From Shewanella avicenniae (GTDB lineage Bacteria > Pseudomonadota > Gammaproteobacteria > Enterobacterales > Shewanellaceae), in assembly GCF_017354945.1 (NCBI RefSeq), contig NZ_CP071503.1, forward strand, positions 1,054,001 to 1,118,000: a DNA stretch of 64,000 nucleotides, in the 5' to 3' direction. Shown here piece after piece: positions 55,463-64,000 of the stretch (position 1 is the stretch's first letter; every line of letters begins with the position of its first letter). A program made the translations under genes and the position numbers. The notes beneath the pieces are model-generated. The model was not told the DNA's origin. It saw nothing but the letters and a program-made list of their open reading frames with translations, and did no database searches.

Positions 55463-56782
55463 CTACATGCGGTGATCACCAGAACGTGACAGTGACGCAA
55501 CGGTTTCCGCAGCCTGAGAAGAGCTGGCCAAAATATGGTTCATCACCAAAATCACATCTTGGATCTGCAACTGCGCCTGCTGGGTTGAAGTTGCCACTAT
55601 TGACATATCCTTGGTGGCAATTTCCGTTAAACCACCATTTTGTTGCACTACGTCACCAATCTGCTGGGTGGAATTACTGGTGCGCCCCGCCAGTTTACGC
55701 ACTTCATCGGCGACCACCGCGAAACCGCGACCTTGATCACCGGCGCGGGCGGCCTCAATTGCAGCGTTCAGCGCCAGCAAGTTGGTTTGATCGGCAATAC
55801 CGCTGATGGTGGACACAATTGCATCAATATTGCGTGACTGTTCATTCAGTTTGGTAATTGCCAGTGTTGCCTTTTCTACCTGCGACACACTGCTTTGCGA
55901 GGTGGTTGATACTGATTGCAGCAGCGACAAAGCCTGCTGGGCTTGCTCGTTGGTGTCTAACGCTGCACGATGCGCTACTTCCGCCGCATGGGTGGTCGCA
56001 TTAGCGCGTTCAATACGCTCGGTAATATCACTGGCGAATTTAATTAACTTATAGACTTTGCCATCTCGGTCTATTACCGGGTTGTATGAGGCTTCTAGCC
56101 AAATCTCTTGGCCCGATTTAGTGACACGTTTGAATAGACCGCTTTCAAATTTGCCGCTGGCAAGACTTTTCCAAAAGTTGGGGTTTTGCTGATAGAACTC
56201 ATCTTCACAAAACATGCGGTGATGCTTGCCGATAATCTCTTCGCGGCGATAGCCCATGGCGCGCAAAAAGTTATCATTGGCATCAAGAATATTGCCTTGC
56301 GGATCGAACTCAATTACCGCTTGCGAGCAGCTCAACGCTTGTGAAATTGCCACATGATGGAGTAGTTCTTCTTGGGTGCTGGTGACGTCAGAGCAAATTT
56401 TCATTACCTGAGTCACTTGGCCATTTTCCACTACCGGGAAGTAAGTGGCTTGCAGCCACAGTCGTTTGCCCGAGGCATGGCGACGTTCCACAATGCCACA
56501 GTAGGGTTTTCCGACGCGCAACTGCTGCCAGAACTTTTGGTAGTCATCGGAGCTGGCATAGGCGGAGCTACACAATTGCCGATGTTTCATCCCTTTGAGG
56601 ACGGAACGTTCAATACCTACCATGTCGGCAAACATTGGGTTGGCATCTATGATAGTACCATCCAGCTCAAAGGTGATGCTGGGCAGGTTGGTTTCGATAG
56701 CAGAAGAGACTGCGGTTAAACGATTAACATTAACGTTTGTTAAACAGTCATTTTCGGCTTTCTTGGTTCGGTTCCAGAACAT
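55463..56782 (-). CDS. Cytoplasmic double-PAS methyl-accepting chemotaxis protein (BdlA-like), copy 1
   Basis: 439 aa with no membrane segment. Two PAS domains, each with its PAC part, lie at about 25-140 ([38 protein letters not shown]) and 145-265 ([34 protein letters not shown]). A shortened MCP signalling domain follows, with the hairpin tip [20 protein letters not shown] and [17 protein letters not shown]. BdlA in Pseudomonas has this plan and controls biofilm dispersal; Aer-like redox or oxygen sensing is the alternative. It is a tandem paralogue of the gene at 57.0-58.3 kb. Confidence 0.9.
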   Translation of the reverse strand: MFWNRTKKAENDCLTNVNVNRLTAVSSAIETNLPSITFELDGTIIDANPMFADMVGIERSVLKGMKHRQLCSSAYASSDDYQKFWQQLRVGKPYCGIVERRHASGKRLWLQATYFPVVENGQVTQVMKICSDVTSTQEELLHHVAISQALSCSQAVIEFDPQGNILDANDNFLRAMGYRREEIIGKHHRMFCEDEFYQQNPNFWKSLASGKFESGLFKRVTKSGQEIWLEASYNPVIDRDGKVYKLIKFASDITERIERANATTHAAEVAHRAALDTNEQAQQALSLLQSVSTTSQSSVSQVEKATLAITKLNEQSRNIDAIVSTISGIADQTNLLALNAAIEAARAGDQGRGFAVVADEVRKLAGRTSNSTQQIGDVVQQNGGLTEIATKDMSIVATSTQQAQLQIQDVILVMNHILASSSQAAETVASLSRSGDHRM

Positions 56783-56985
56783 GGTTAACCCTTTTCAAAT
56801 TCGTGCGTTGGCGAAGGTTAATTAAAATCTTCTTCGGTCCCTGAAATTTGAGCGCAGATTGCTATGCGGGGCTCATCAGCGCGAGTTGGTCGAAGTTAAG
56901 CATAGAAGATATTTTTGAGGCTGCATTACCGACGTTGGTCGTGGATACAATTATTTAAAAAAGCTGTTTGAAATGGTGGAGTTAC

Positions 56986-57015
56986 TGCCAATGGGCGATT
57001 AATCGCCCATTGGCA
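56986..57015. repeat. Perfect 30-bp palindrome between the two PAS-MCP genes
   Basis: TGCCAATGGGCGATT is followed directly by its exact inverse, AATCGCCCATTGGCA. It ends 21 bp from the stop codon of the upstream copy (minus strand). There is no T-run on either strand. As RNA it would be a long stem with a TTAA-type loop, so it may end or protect the first transcript, or bind a dimeric regulator. Confidence 0.7.
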
Positions 57016-57036
57016 AGTGCAGAGGTAGTGTTGCTG

Positions 57037-58344
57037 TTAGTCGGTATTTTGCAACGCTGCGATGGTTTGTGACACGTTTTGCGAGCTGGTGAGAATATCG
57101 TTCATTACAGTGCTCACCTCTTCAATGTGGACTTTCCCTTGGGTTGTTGCATCTGCAACAGAGGAGATCTCTTTGGTGGCTTGTTCGGTCAATGTGCCGT
57201 TCTTTTTCACGACATTGTTGATCTCTTTGGTAGATTCGGTGGTTCGAGCCGCTAATTGCCGCACTTCATCGGCCACCACTGCAAATCCTCGGCCTTGCTC
57301 TCCTGCTCGGGCGGCTTCAATGGCCGCGTTCAACGCCAACAAATTGGTTTGATCGGCGATGGCGCTAATGGTGGATACGATAGATTCAATATTTCGGGAC
57401 TGTTCATTCAGCTCCACAATCGCACACGACGCACGCTGCACTTGCTGATAGTTGAGGTTGGCATTATCGCGCACATTGCCCAGCAGTGACGTGGCGTGTT
57501 GCAATTTTTGTGTGGTTTCGATAGCTGACTCTCTGGCAACATTGGCTGCGGCTTTGGTGGCATCGGCCCGCAGTACCCGTTGGGTGGTATCACTGGCAAA
57601 TTTGATGACTTTATATACATTGCCATCGGGATCTTTAATCGGGTTATAGGAGGCCTCTAACCATACGGCATCACCGTGCTTGGTGTAACGCTTGAACAGC
57701 CCAGTTTTGTACTCACCCGCGGCGAGATCTTTCCAAAAGCTGGGATTCTTACTGTAGAACTTGTCATCGCAAAATATGCGGTGATGCTTGCCCTGAATCT
57801 CATTCAGTTTGTAGCCCATGACCTGCAAAAAATTACTGTTGGCATCGACAATATTGCCTTGCGGGTCAAATTCGATCCCTGCGCGCGATTTATCAAGGGC
57901 ATCCGACAGGGCGATTTTATCCAATAACTCTTCATGTTCGGCGGTTACATCGGTGGCCATTTTCATCACTTTGGTGACTTGGCCATCACGCATCACCGGA
58001 AAGTAAGTGGCCTGTAACCAGACGGCATGACCATTGGCATGACGGCGTTTTACTGCACCTGAATAGGGAATGCCGCTGCGTAATTTATTCCATAGGTCGG
58101 CGTATTTGGGCGATTTTGTCAGCTCAGCAAAACATAAGTCGCGGTGGTGCATACCGATAAGGCGTTGGCGCTCAATACCTACCGCTTTGGCAAATAACTC
58201 GTTCGCATCAATAATGTTACCGTCGGGCGTAAAGGTGATTGACGCGATGCTCTTATTGATCGAGTTGGTAATGGACTTAAGTTCAGCGAGTTCATCTTCC
58301 AGTTGATGGCGCTGTTGTTGAGATGATGATTTTCCCCAAAACAT
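57037..58344 (-). CDS. Cytoplasmic double-PAS methyl-accepting chemotaxis protein (BdlA-like), copy 2
   Basis: 435 aa with the same layout as copy 1: [10 protein letters not shown] start, PAS1 ([20 protein letters not shown]), PAS2 ([20 protein letters not shown]), then the MCP tip [20 protein letters not shown]. Both copies share MFW at the N-terminus, [14 protein letters not shown] and WLEASYNP, so they are tandem duplicates that have diverged substantially. No transmembrane helix is present. It is the upstream gene of the pair, separated from copy 1 by 254 bp with the palindrome in between. Confidence 0.9.
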   Translation of the reverse strand: MFWGKSSSQQQRHQLEDELAELKSITNSINKSIASITFTPDGNIIDANELFAKAVGIERQRLIGMHHRDLCFAELTKSPKYADLWNKLRSGIPYSGAVKRRHANGHAVWLQATYFPVMRDGQVTKVMKMATDVTAEHEELLDKIALSDALDKSRAGIEFDPQGNIVDANSNFLQVMGYKLNEIQGKHHRIFCDDKFYSKNPSFWKDLAAGEYKTGLFKRYTKHGDAVWLEASYNPIKDPDGNVYKVIKFASDTTQRVLRADATKAAANVARESAIETTQKLQHATSLLGNVRDNANLNYQQVQRASCAIVELNEQSRNIESIVSTISAIADQTNLLALNAAIEAARAGEQGRGFAVVADEVRQLAARTTESTKEINNVVKKNGTLTEQATKEISSVADATTQGKVHIEEVSTVMNDILTSSQNVSQTIAALQNTD

Positions 58345-58475
58345 AGTGAGTCCTTCAATGGCTATTCAGATGGGATTAACTGCCAATTTCACAGGCAGCG
58401 TCACCAAAGTCAATGGTCGTAACCGTGTGAATTAAGAATAGAATCTAATGTTGAGATTTGCCTAATTAGGTGCAT

Positions 58476-58503
58476 AAAAAAGCCTTCATTGACGAAGGCT
58501 TTG
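58476..58503 (-). terminator. Terminator after pepD
   Basis: GCCTTC / GAAGGC stem extended by A-T pairs (AAAGCCTTC / GAAGGCTTT), with an A-run on the plus strand that reads as a T-run on the minus strand. It is 16 bp from the pepD stop. Confidence 0.88.
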
Positions 58504-58518
58504 GCGAGCGATGCTGAA

Positions 58519-59979
58519 TTACGCTTTGGTTGGAATACGTTGCAGAACCGCCAGCAGTAATTCCCAATATTGGCCGACCGTGGTGATGTTCACCATTTCG
58601 TCAGGGCTATGTGGATAGCGAATAGTTGGGCCAATCGACACCATATCCATGGTTGGGTAAGGCTCTTTGAATAGACCGCATTCTAACCCAGCGTGAATCA
58701 CCATGATCACTGGCTCTTTGTGGTAAATGTCTTGATAAGTATTACGCACAATCGCCATCACTTCAGATTCGTTGTCTGGTTTCCAGCCAGGATAAGCACC
58801 GCTGAAGACCACTTCGGCTCCAGCCAATTTGCCTAACGCTGCCAGTTGGCTGCACACGTTATCCCGGCCTGAATTAATTAACGAGCGGATCAAACACAGT
58901 GCCACGATTTTGTCGGCATGGGTGGTGATAACGCCAAGGTTCAGTGAAGTTTCGGTTACGCCTTCTACTTCATCACTCATGCGTATCACACCATTAGGGC
59001 AAGCATGCAGCAGTGCCAGCAGTTGTGCTTGGCTGCTGGCACTCAATTGTTCAGCAGGCAACTCAACTGAGGTCAGTGCTACTTTGACATCGGCATCTGC
59101 TACCGCTAATTCTGCGCGCAGCAGTGCTTGGTATTCAGCGACTGCAGTGGCTAATGCGTCCGCTTTCGCAGCAGCAACCGTGATGGTGGCAAACGCTTCA
59201 CGCGGAATGGCGTTACGCAGTGAGCCACCGGTGAAGTCAGTCAATGCCAAACCTAGTTGGTCAGCATAATCAAACAGGAAACGCGCCAGTATTTTGTTAG
59301 CGTTACCACGTCCTAAATGGATGTTCACCCCAGAGTGACCACCTTTTAGGCCTGAAACGGTCAGACGGAATGCTTTTGCATCGGCGTTGCAAGCATCTTT
59401 GGTCAACGGCAAGGTGAAGCTGGCATCAACGCCACCGGCGCAACCCATGTAGATTTCACCTTCTTGCTCTGAGTCGGTGTTAATCAGAATATCGCCGGTT
59501 AACACACCTGCTTGCAGGCCGAAGGCGCCGGTCATGCCCGCTTCTTCATCAATGGTTAGCAGAACTTCTAATGGGCCATGTGGAATATCATTACTGGCCA
59601 GAATTGCCAGCGCGGATGCCATACCGATCCCGTTGTCAGCACCCAATGTGGTGCCTTTGGCTTTTACCCAATCACCGTCCACCCAAGCTTCAATAGGATC
59701 TTTGGTGAAGTCATGCACTTTGTCGGCATTGGCTTGTGGCACCATATCCATATGCGCTTGAATCACGACGCCTTTGCGGTCTTCCATGCCTGCTGTGGCA
59801 GGTTTACGAATAATGAGGTTACCCACCGCATCTTCGATGACGGGAAGGCCAACGGATTTAGCCCATGCTTGAATATGTTGGCTTAGTGCGGCTTCATGCT
59901 TAGATGGTCTTGGAATTGCGCAAATCTTTTCAAACCATTGCCACAAAGGCTGAGGGGCTAATTGGCTGAGTTGAGACAC
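58519..59979 (-). CDS. pepD: Aminoacyl-histidine dipeptidase (peptidase D)
   Basis: 486-aa M20-family zinc dipeptidase that splits Xaa-His dipeptides; E. coli PepD is 485 aa. Zinc ligands and catalytic residues are visible in QAHMDMVPQ, TLGADNGIGMA, DEEAGMTGAFGL and INTDSEQEGE. The N-terminus begins SQLSQLAPQPLWQWFEKICA after a GTG start at 59979, preceded by AGGAGTCAGAT. Longer frames from upstream ATGs give a non-homologous extension, so GTG is preferred. Monocistronic. Confidence 0.95.
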   Translation of the reverse strand: MSQLSQLAPQPLWQWFEKICAIPRPSKHEAALSQHIQAWAKSVGLPVIEDAVGNLIIRKPATAGMEDRKGVVIQAHMDMVPQANADKVHDFTKDPIEAWVDGDWVKAKGTTLGADNGIGMASALAILASNDIPHGPLEVLLTIDEEAGMTGAFGLQAGVLTGDILINTDSEQEGEIYMGCAGGVDASFTLPLTKDACNADAKAFRLTVSGLKGGHSGVNIHLGRGNANKILARFLFDYADQLGLALTDFTGGSLRNAIPREAFATITVAAAKADALATAVAEYQALLRAELAVADADVKVALTSVELPAEQLSASSQAQLLALLHACPNGVIRMSDEVEGVTETSLNLGVITTHADKIVALCLIRSLINSGRDNVCSQLAALGKLAGAEVVFSGAYPGWKPDNESEVMAIVRNTYQDIYHKEPVIMVIHAGLECGLFKEPYPTMDMVSIGPTIRYPHSPDEMVNITTVGQYWELLLAVLQRIPTKA

Positions 59980-60199
59980 ATCTGACTCCTGATTAAAAAA
60001 GTGAACACAGATCGATGAGCGGAATGCCATCGACATCAATGGTGCGAGTTTAACATAAGCAGAAGTTGATAGTGGTTATCAGTTAAGATCTAGCTCACTG
60101 TTTGGCAGTAAAACTTTCCAGTGCGAATGGCATGGTATTCCCGCCAAGTTCAGCCAATAATAGGTGGTTAATTTTCAATGCCTTGCTCGGGAGCTGGTT

Positions 60200-61726
60200 G
60201 TGCTGCAATTTTTTCAGGTATCAAGTGACGCGCTTACTTCATCCAACGTGGACTGGGACGCGCTGATTATCATTAGCCAAAATCCATTGGCGGTGCCTTT
60301 TGAGTCGGTACGTACAGCGCTATTGCAGCAAGCAGCGATTGATAAGCGGATTGGCCAACAAGTGGTATTGAGCTTGTGCCCATCGGTACCCGGCCAGCGG
60401 CTCATCACTGCCCCAGTGCAGATTGATGATGAATATGGCGATGTCAGTGTCTATGCTGAGGTGGCCCAACAAGCGATTAGTCAAGCGCAAGCCAGTGGCG
60501 CCAAGCGACCGCTGATGTGGGTAGAGCACAATCCCCAGCCGCAATTTGTGCAGGCCTTAGAGGTCGCCGCCTTTGGCTGCGCGCAACAGTTATGGTTGCC
60601 GCTAGAGGCGCGCGAAGCTGGACATCATGCGGCGATTGAATCGTTAGGCTTATTGGATGTGTCGGCTGAAACAGCGCTGCAATTGACTGCGCTTGAAGCG
60701 GGTAAATCGTTAACGCGTGATCTTTGTGGCACTGAGCCGGAGCGCATGGCGCCGTATGCCTTTGCAGATTACTGTGTTAAATCGCTGGCGGGCACAGATG
60801 TGCAGGTTGAGGTGATCGACGATATCGATACTTTGCTGTCGGATTATCCGTTGATGTGTGCCGTTGGCAGAGCATCGTTATCGGTTGAGCGTCATCAACC
60901 TCGAGTGGTGCAGCTTGAGTATCGTCCCGTTGGCGAGGTGCGCCATACCTTATTGATTGCGGGGAAAGGGGTGATATTTGATACCGGCGGCGCCAGTATT
61001 AAAGTCGGCGGTGGCATGTCAGGCATGAGCCGTGACAAAGGCGGTGCCGCAGCCGTTGCCGGGTTCATGAAAACCATAGGATTACTGCAGCCTGCAGGCG
61101 TAAGAGTGGTGGCGCAACTTGGACTAGTGCGTAACAGCATTGGTAGCGACGCCTATGTACCGGATGAAATTATTGCTTCACATGCGGGTGTGCGGGTGCG
61201 GATTGGCAACACGGATGCAGAAGGGCGCTTAGTGTTAGCGGATCTGTTGTCGCATTTACGCCTAGCCGCTAAAGATGCGGTACAACCACAACTCTTTTCG
61301 GTGGCCACCTTAACCAGTCATGCGGGGCGCGCTTATGGGCGTCATTTTGCGACTGTGCCTAACAGCGTCGCGCAACCTGTGTTGGCAGCCAATTTTACTG
61401 CAGTCGCCCGTGTTGCTGGCGAACCCGCTATGTTGTCACCGTTAGCGCACGAAGATTTTAGTGTGATTAGCGACACCAGCCTCGCGGCGGACGTGTTGTC
61501 GAGCATGCACCTTGGCTCGTCGATGGTGACTCGTGGGCATCAGTTGGCGACAGCCTTTATTGTGACGGCCTCTGGCTTGGCAAAACATGGCGCCAACGCT
61601 AAGCAGCCGTTGCCTTTTATGCACCTTGATATCGCAGGGGCAGCAATAGAAGGTGATCCCCGTTATGGTAAGCCGACCGCGGTACCGTTGCAGACATTTT
61701 GGCATTACCTACAACAGTTGATCTAA
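60200..61726 (+). CDS. M17 leucyl-aminopeptidase-family protein
   Basis: 508-aa cytosolic aminopeptidase of family M17. The metal and active-site motifs are AGKGVIFDTGGASIKVGGGM (Lys and Asp ligands), DKGGAAAVAGF and the family signature NTDAEGRLVLAD. The N-terminal domain is divergent from PepA, closer to the group of shorter PepA-like peptidases. The start is uncertain: GTG 60200 has GGGAG at 60189-60193 and is preferred over a GTG at 60164 without a ribosome site. It is divergent from pepD. Confidence 0.88.
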   Translation: MLQFFQVSSDALTSSNVDWDALIIISQNPLAVPFESVRTALLQQAAIDKRIGQQVVLSLCPSVPGQRLITAPVQIDDEYGDVSVYAEVAQQAISQAQASGAKRPLMWVEHNPQPQFVQALEVAAFGCAQQLWLPLEAREAGHHAAIESLGLLDVSAETALQLTALEAGKSLTRDLCGTEPERMAPYAFADYCVKSLAGTDVQVEVIDDIDTLLSDYPLMCAVGRASLSVERHQPRVVQLEYRPVGEVRHTLLIAGKGVIFDTGGASIKVGGGMSGMSRDKGGAAAVAGFMKTIGLLQPAGVRVVAQLGLVRNSIGSDAYVPDEIIASHAGVRVRIGNTDAEGRLVLADLLSHLRLAAKDAVQPQLFSVATLTSHAGRAYGRHFATVPNSVAQPVLAANFTAVARVAGEPAMLSPLAHEDFSVISDTSLAADVLSSMHLGSSMVTRGHQLATAFIVTASGLAKHGANAKQPLPFMHLDIAGAAIEGDPRYGKPTAVPLQTFWHYLQQLI

Positions 61727-61881
61727 AAAATACAAGTGATTATTTGCGCTATTTTTTGGTGGATAAATTCATAACCAATTGAAATTAATGAATATAAAAA
61801 ATAAAAAATGAAACCACCGTGTAATCGTTATGTAACTTTATTACGGTAATTCATCAAATTTAAAAAAAATCACATTTTATC

Positions 61882-61909
61882 TTGTAATAATATTTCACTG
61901 GTGTATTAT
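61882..61909 (+). promoter_or_regulatory. Candidate promoter of the structured RNA
   Basis: TTGTAA (61882-61887), a 16-bp spacer and TATTAT (61904-61909). It points into the structured region ending at the terminator at 62263. The sequence between the M17 stop and here is AT-rich and empty. Confidence 0.5.
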
Positions 61910-61915
61910 TAATAC

Positions 61916-62263
61916 CGATGGTGATGCCAAGACATGAGTTTGATGGCGGTTATCGGCGGTATATGAGAGTGACGAGAGTCCCCAATCTCTAATTCTCATC
62001 AGAAGTTCTTCACTGATAATGATTTTGGTCGGTTGTTAACAGTGAACATTCAGCCTCGGTAATCAACCGCGCTCCCTTGACGTTTGTTGTTGATTTCACT
62101 CCGGATCACAGCTTTCACCGGTAACTGCTCAAGGGCGGTTACTTTACAAGATTTTCGATGGGCCCCATCCATCAGGATCTGTTTGTGCAAATGGTTATTT
62201 ATACCCATGTTATGGGCGTTTTGTTACATCTCTTCACCTGCTCACATGAGCAGGTTTTTTTTT
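61916..62263 (+). ncRNA. Candidate structured RNA or regulated leader before the NCS2 permease
   Basis: About 350 nt without a convincing open frame but rich in pairing: ATGAGA...GAGA / TCTC...TCTCAT near 61962-61999; TTCACTG (62009-62015) with CAGTGAA (62040-62046); CGGTTG (62030-62035) with CAACCG (62064-62069); CCCTTGA (62074-62080) with TCAAGGG (62129-62135). The second and third helices interlock as a pseudoknot or are alternatives. A strong terminator ends the unit at 62237-62263. It is either a stand-alone small RNA or a riboswitch-type leader of the purine permease that starts at 62452. It does not match any riboswitch class I can recall. Confidence 0.5.
62237..62263 (+). terminator. 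Strong intrinsic terminator (possible attenuator)
   Basis: CCTGCTCA (62237-62244), loop CA, TGAGCAGG (62247-62254), then nine T. No gene lies between the M17 stop (61726) and this terminator, so it must end a non-coding transcript or attenuate the permease mRNA. Confidence 0.92.
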
Positions 62264-62365
62264 GCATGTACGTCAGTACTCGCTATCACTCCCAACTCGA
62301 TGTAATTGCGTGATCCTTGTCCTGCAGCCCACGAATATTGCTGGAATAATGCCAAGCAGTACCTT

Positions 62366-62371
62366 TATAAT
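62366..62371 (+). promoter_or_regulatory. Candidate -10 box for the NCS2 permease
   Basis: A perfect TATAAT 81 bp before the start, with TGGAAT 18 bp upstream as a weak -35. If used, the permease would not depend on read-through of the terminator. Confidence 0.4.
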
Positions 62372-62451
62372 CTGCCGCTGCTGTACGGTTGTGTTAAATA
62401 ACTGTTACAAAACAAAAACCCTACAAACCATTGTTCAAGGAATCCGGTTCC

Positions 62452-63741
62452 ATGCTGGAAAAACTGTTTAAGCTCAAAGAGCACCAAACGACCCTAAAGC
62501 AGGAAGTGTTGGCTGGTTTCACCACCTTTCTGACTATGGCATACATCATTTTCGTTAACCCAGAAATTCTGGCCAAGGCTGGAATGGACCACGGTGCGGT
62601 ATTTGTCGCTACCTGTTTGGCTGCTGCGGTTGGCTGTTTGGTGATGGGTCTTTTAGCCAACTATCCAATTGCGTTGGCTCCAGGGATGGGTTTGAACGCC
62701 TTCTTCACCTTTAGTGTGGTTGGTGACATGGGATACAGCTGGGAAACTGCCTTAGGTGCGGTGTTCCTGTCAGGTTGTTGCTTCCTTATTTTATCGTTAG
62801 TCCGTATTCGCGAATGGATTGTGAACTCAATTCCAATGTCGCTACGTATGGGCATTGCCGCAGGTATCGGCTTGTTCTTAGCGCTGATTGGTCTGCGTAG
62901 TGCTGGCATCGTTATCGACAACCCTGCCACTTTGGTTGGCATGGGTGATCTGAAAGCTTTCCCTGTTGCTATGTCTGCACTGGGCTTTTTCCTGATTATT
63001 GCCTTCGTGAATCGTGGTTATAAAGCTGCGGTAATTCTGAGCATCCTGTCTATCACGCTGTTAGGGCTGATTTTTGGTGATGTGCAATATCATGGTCTGG
63101 TTTCTGCGCCACCGTCATTAGCACCAACCTTTATGGCAATGGATTTGAGCGGTGTGATGGATATCAGCATGATCTCTATCGTATTCGCCTTCCTGTTTGT
63201 TGACCTGTTTGACACCTCAGGTACTTTGGTTGCTGTGGCACATCGTGCGGGTCTGCTAAAACCTGACGGTAGCTTGCCACGTTTGAAGCGTGCACTGACT
63301 GCAGACTCAGTTGCCACTATGGCCGGTGCTGCATTGGGTACTTCTACCACTACCAGCTACATCGAAAGTACTGCTGGCGTAAGCGCTGGTGGTCGTACCG
63401 GTCTGACTGCTGTGGTTGTGGGTCTGCTATTTATCGCTGCACTGTTTATTTCGCCATTGGCGGGCATGGTGCCAGCGTACGCAACAGCCGGTACTCTGTT
63501 CTATGTGGCAATTCTGATGATGTCTAGCTTGCTGCACGTTGAGTGGGACGACTTGACCGAAGCTGCACCTATGGTGGTTGCTGCGTTGGCCATGCCATTC
63601 ACATACTCAATTGCGAACGGTATTGCACTGGGCTTTATCTCTTACGCAGTGATTAAATTGATGTGTGGTCGTTTTAAAGACCTGAACATCGGTATTATTG
63701 TGTTGGCAGCATTGTTCTTAGGCAAAGTATTGTTTATGTAA
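62452..63741 (+). CDS. NCS2-family purine permease (guanine/hypoxanthine AzgA type)
   Basis: 429-aa inner-membrane proton symporter with about twelve to fourteen helices. AGFTTFLTMAYIIFVNPEIL near the N-terminus, ALAPGMGLNAFFTFSVV, FVDLFDTSGTLVAVA and ALGTSTTTSYIESTAGVSAG are hallmarks of the AzgA-like branch (E. coli GhxP, GhxQ, AdeP, AdeQ; Bacillus PbuG). The likely substrate is hypoxanthine, guanine or adenine. The start ATG 62452 follows AAGGAATCC; the frame is open a little further upstream. It has a terminator downstream. Confidence 0.92.
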   Translation: MLEKLFKLKEHQTTLKQEVLAGFTTFLTMAYIIFVNPEILAKAGMDHGAVFVATCLAAAVGCLVMGLLANYPIALAPGMGLNAFFTFSVVGDMGYSWETALGAVFLSGCCFLILSLVRIREWIVNSIPMSLRMGIAAGIGLFLALIGLRSAGIVIDNPATLVGMGDLKAFPVAMSALGFFLIIAFVNRGYKAAVILSILSITLLGLIFGDVQYHGLVSAPPSLAPTFMAMDLSGVMDISMISIVFAFLFVDLFDTSGTLVAVAHRAGLLKPDGSLPRLKRALTADSVATMAGAALGTSTTTSYIESTAGVSAGGRTGLTAVVVGLLFIAALFISPLAGMVPAYATAGTLFYVAILMMSSLLHVEWDDLTEAAPMVVAALAMPFTYSIANGIALGFISYAVIKLMCGRFKDLNIGIIVLAALFLGKVLFM

Positions 63742-63758
63742 TAAATTTGCTGTTTAAG

Positions 63759-63788
63759 AAAGGTCATCCTTAGTGATGGCCTTTTTTT
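63759..63788 (+). terminator. Terminator after the NCS2 permease
   Basis: AAAGGTCATC (63759-63768) pairs with GATGGCCTTT (one G-T wobble), followed by a T-run. Confidence 0.88.
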
Positions 63789-63908
63789 ATGGCAGTTTTT
63801 TAAAAATATCGTAGAAAAGATTAGTTCATAACTAATGGAGCTAGGAATTCCTGTGGCGATTCGGTATAAGATAAGCCCTCTTATTTTGAATTGTTGCGTT
63901 TGATGTAG

Positions 63909-64000
63909 ATGGAACATTCCAGTAAAGCTCCTTATCGGCGAGTGGTTGTAAAGCTAGGCACCAGCGTGCTGACTTCTGGCAGTAAAAAGCTAGATAAAGC
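63909..64000 (+). CDS. proB: Glutamate 5-kinase, N-terminal start (partial)
   Basis: The last 92 bases encode YRRVVVKLGTSVLTSGSKKL after a short MEHSSKAP lead. This is the N-terminal phosphate-binding strand and loop of glutamate 5-kinase, the first enzyme of proline synthesis. The gene runs off the window end. The start ATG 63909 has no strong ribosome site; a TATAAG box lies about 30 bp upstream of the T-rich leader. Confidence 0.88.
   Translation, partial: MEHSSKAPYRRVVVKLGTSVLTSGSKKLDK

Noticed and set aside
61916..62263. Known housekeeping RNAs (tmRNA, RNase P, 6S, CsrB) for the structured region
   Set aside because: None of their hallmark sequences, such as repeated GGA loops or the RNase P core, are visible, and no tmRNA-like ends are present.

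Overview
The window reads as chromosomal DNA of a Shewanella-like gammaproteobacterium. The evidence is the pnp-nlpI and prfC neighbourhood, the nupC-deoC-deoA-deoB-deoD run, ybeD-lipB-lipA, holD-rimI, two OmcA/MtrC-type decaheme outer-membrane cytochromes, and a photolyase/cfa lipid-modification operon. No rRNA, CRISPR array, phage, transposase or integrase was seen. One tRNA (Trp) is present. Family assignments rest on motifs and remembered sequences, not on database searches.

Layout: 1-4.6 kb is housekeeping (end of pnp, nlpI, a YqiA-type esterase, prfC, a 59-aa protein, a TatD-type hydrolase). 4.8-10.8 kb is nucleoside uptake and deoxynucleoside catabolism: nupC, then deoC-deoA-deoB-deoD. 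11-15.2 kb holds tRNA-Trp, a LysR regulator and the first decaheme cytochrome. 15.3-17.8 kb has an exported methyltransferase, dps, holD and rimI. 17.8-20.5 kb is an accessory patch: a YceK-like lipoprotein, a duplicated scrap of rimI, a TacA/TacT toxin-antitoxin pair with a symmetric operator, an orphan 108-aa gene in AT-rich DNA, and a mosaic of small hairpins. 20.5-29.5 kb holds lipoate synthesis, an M24 peptidase, a ROK-like protein without its usual motifs, an anchored FKBP and several membrane proteins. 29.9-32.7 kb is a HydN-like ferredoxin with a selenocysteine-containing formate dehydrogenase H, read through an in-frame TGA with a visible SECIS hairpin. 32.9-34.5 kb is DUF2878/chalcone-isomerase-like/DUF3833. 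34.7-38.4 kb has a DsbA-like protein and the second decaheme cytochrome. 38.6-45.5 kb has a YnfL/YnfM-like pair, Amt, a secreted S10 peptidase and a DUF368 (PopT) protein. 45.6-53.4 kb is one long operon: DUF523/DUF1722, MerR, photolyase, NTF2-like, SDR, FAD oxidoreductase, DUF1365 and Cfa-like methyltransferase. 53.4-64 kb has a DUF3634 protein, gabD, two tandem BdlA-like PAS-MCP proteins, pepD, an M17 peptidase, a candidate structured RNA, an NCS2 purine permease and the start of proB.

The most notable points are: (1) the long MerR-photolyase-lipid operon, whose regulator looks like a B12-photoreceptor-type MerR with a decayed cobalamin site, a TTGTACAA repeat in front, and its usual companions DUF2878/CHI-like/DUF3833 found 12.7 kb away; (2) an unexplained structured RNA of about 350 nt with its own promoter and terminator before the NCS2 permease; (3) two stand-alone decaheme cytochromes on collagen-like tethers, with no MtrA/MtrB partner here; (4) the TacAT promoter bracketed by inverted operator arms; (5) a duplicated rimI 3' fragment marking the edge of the accessory patch.
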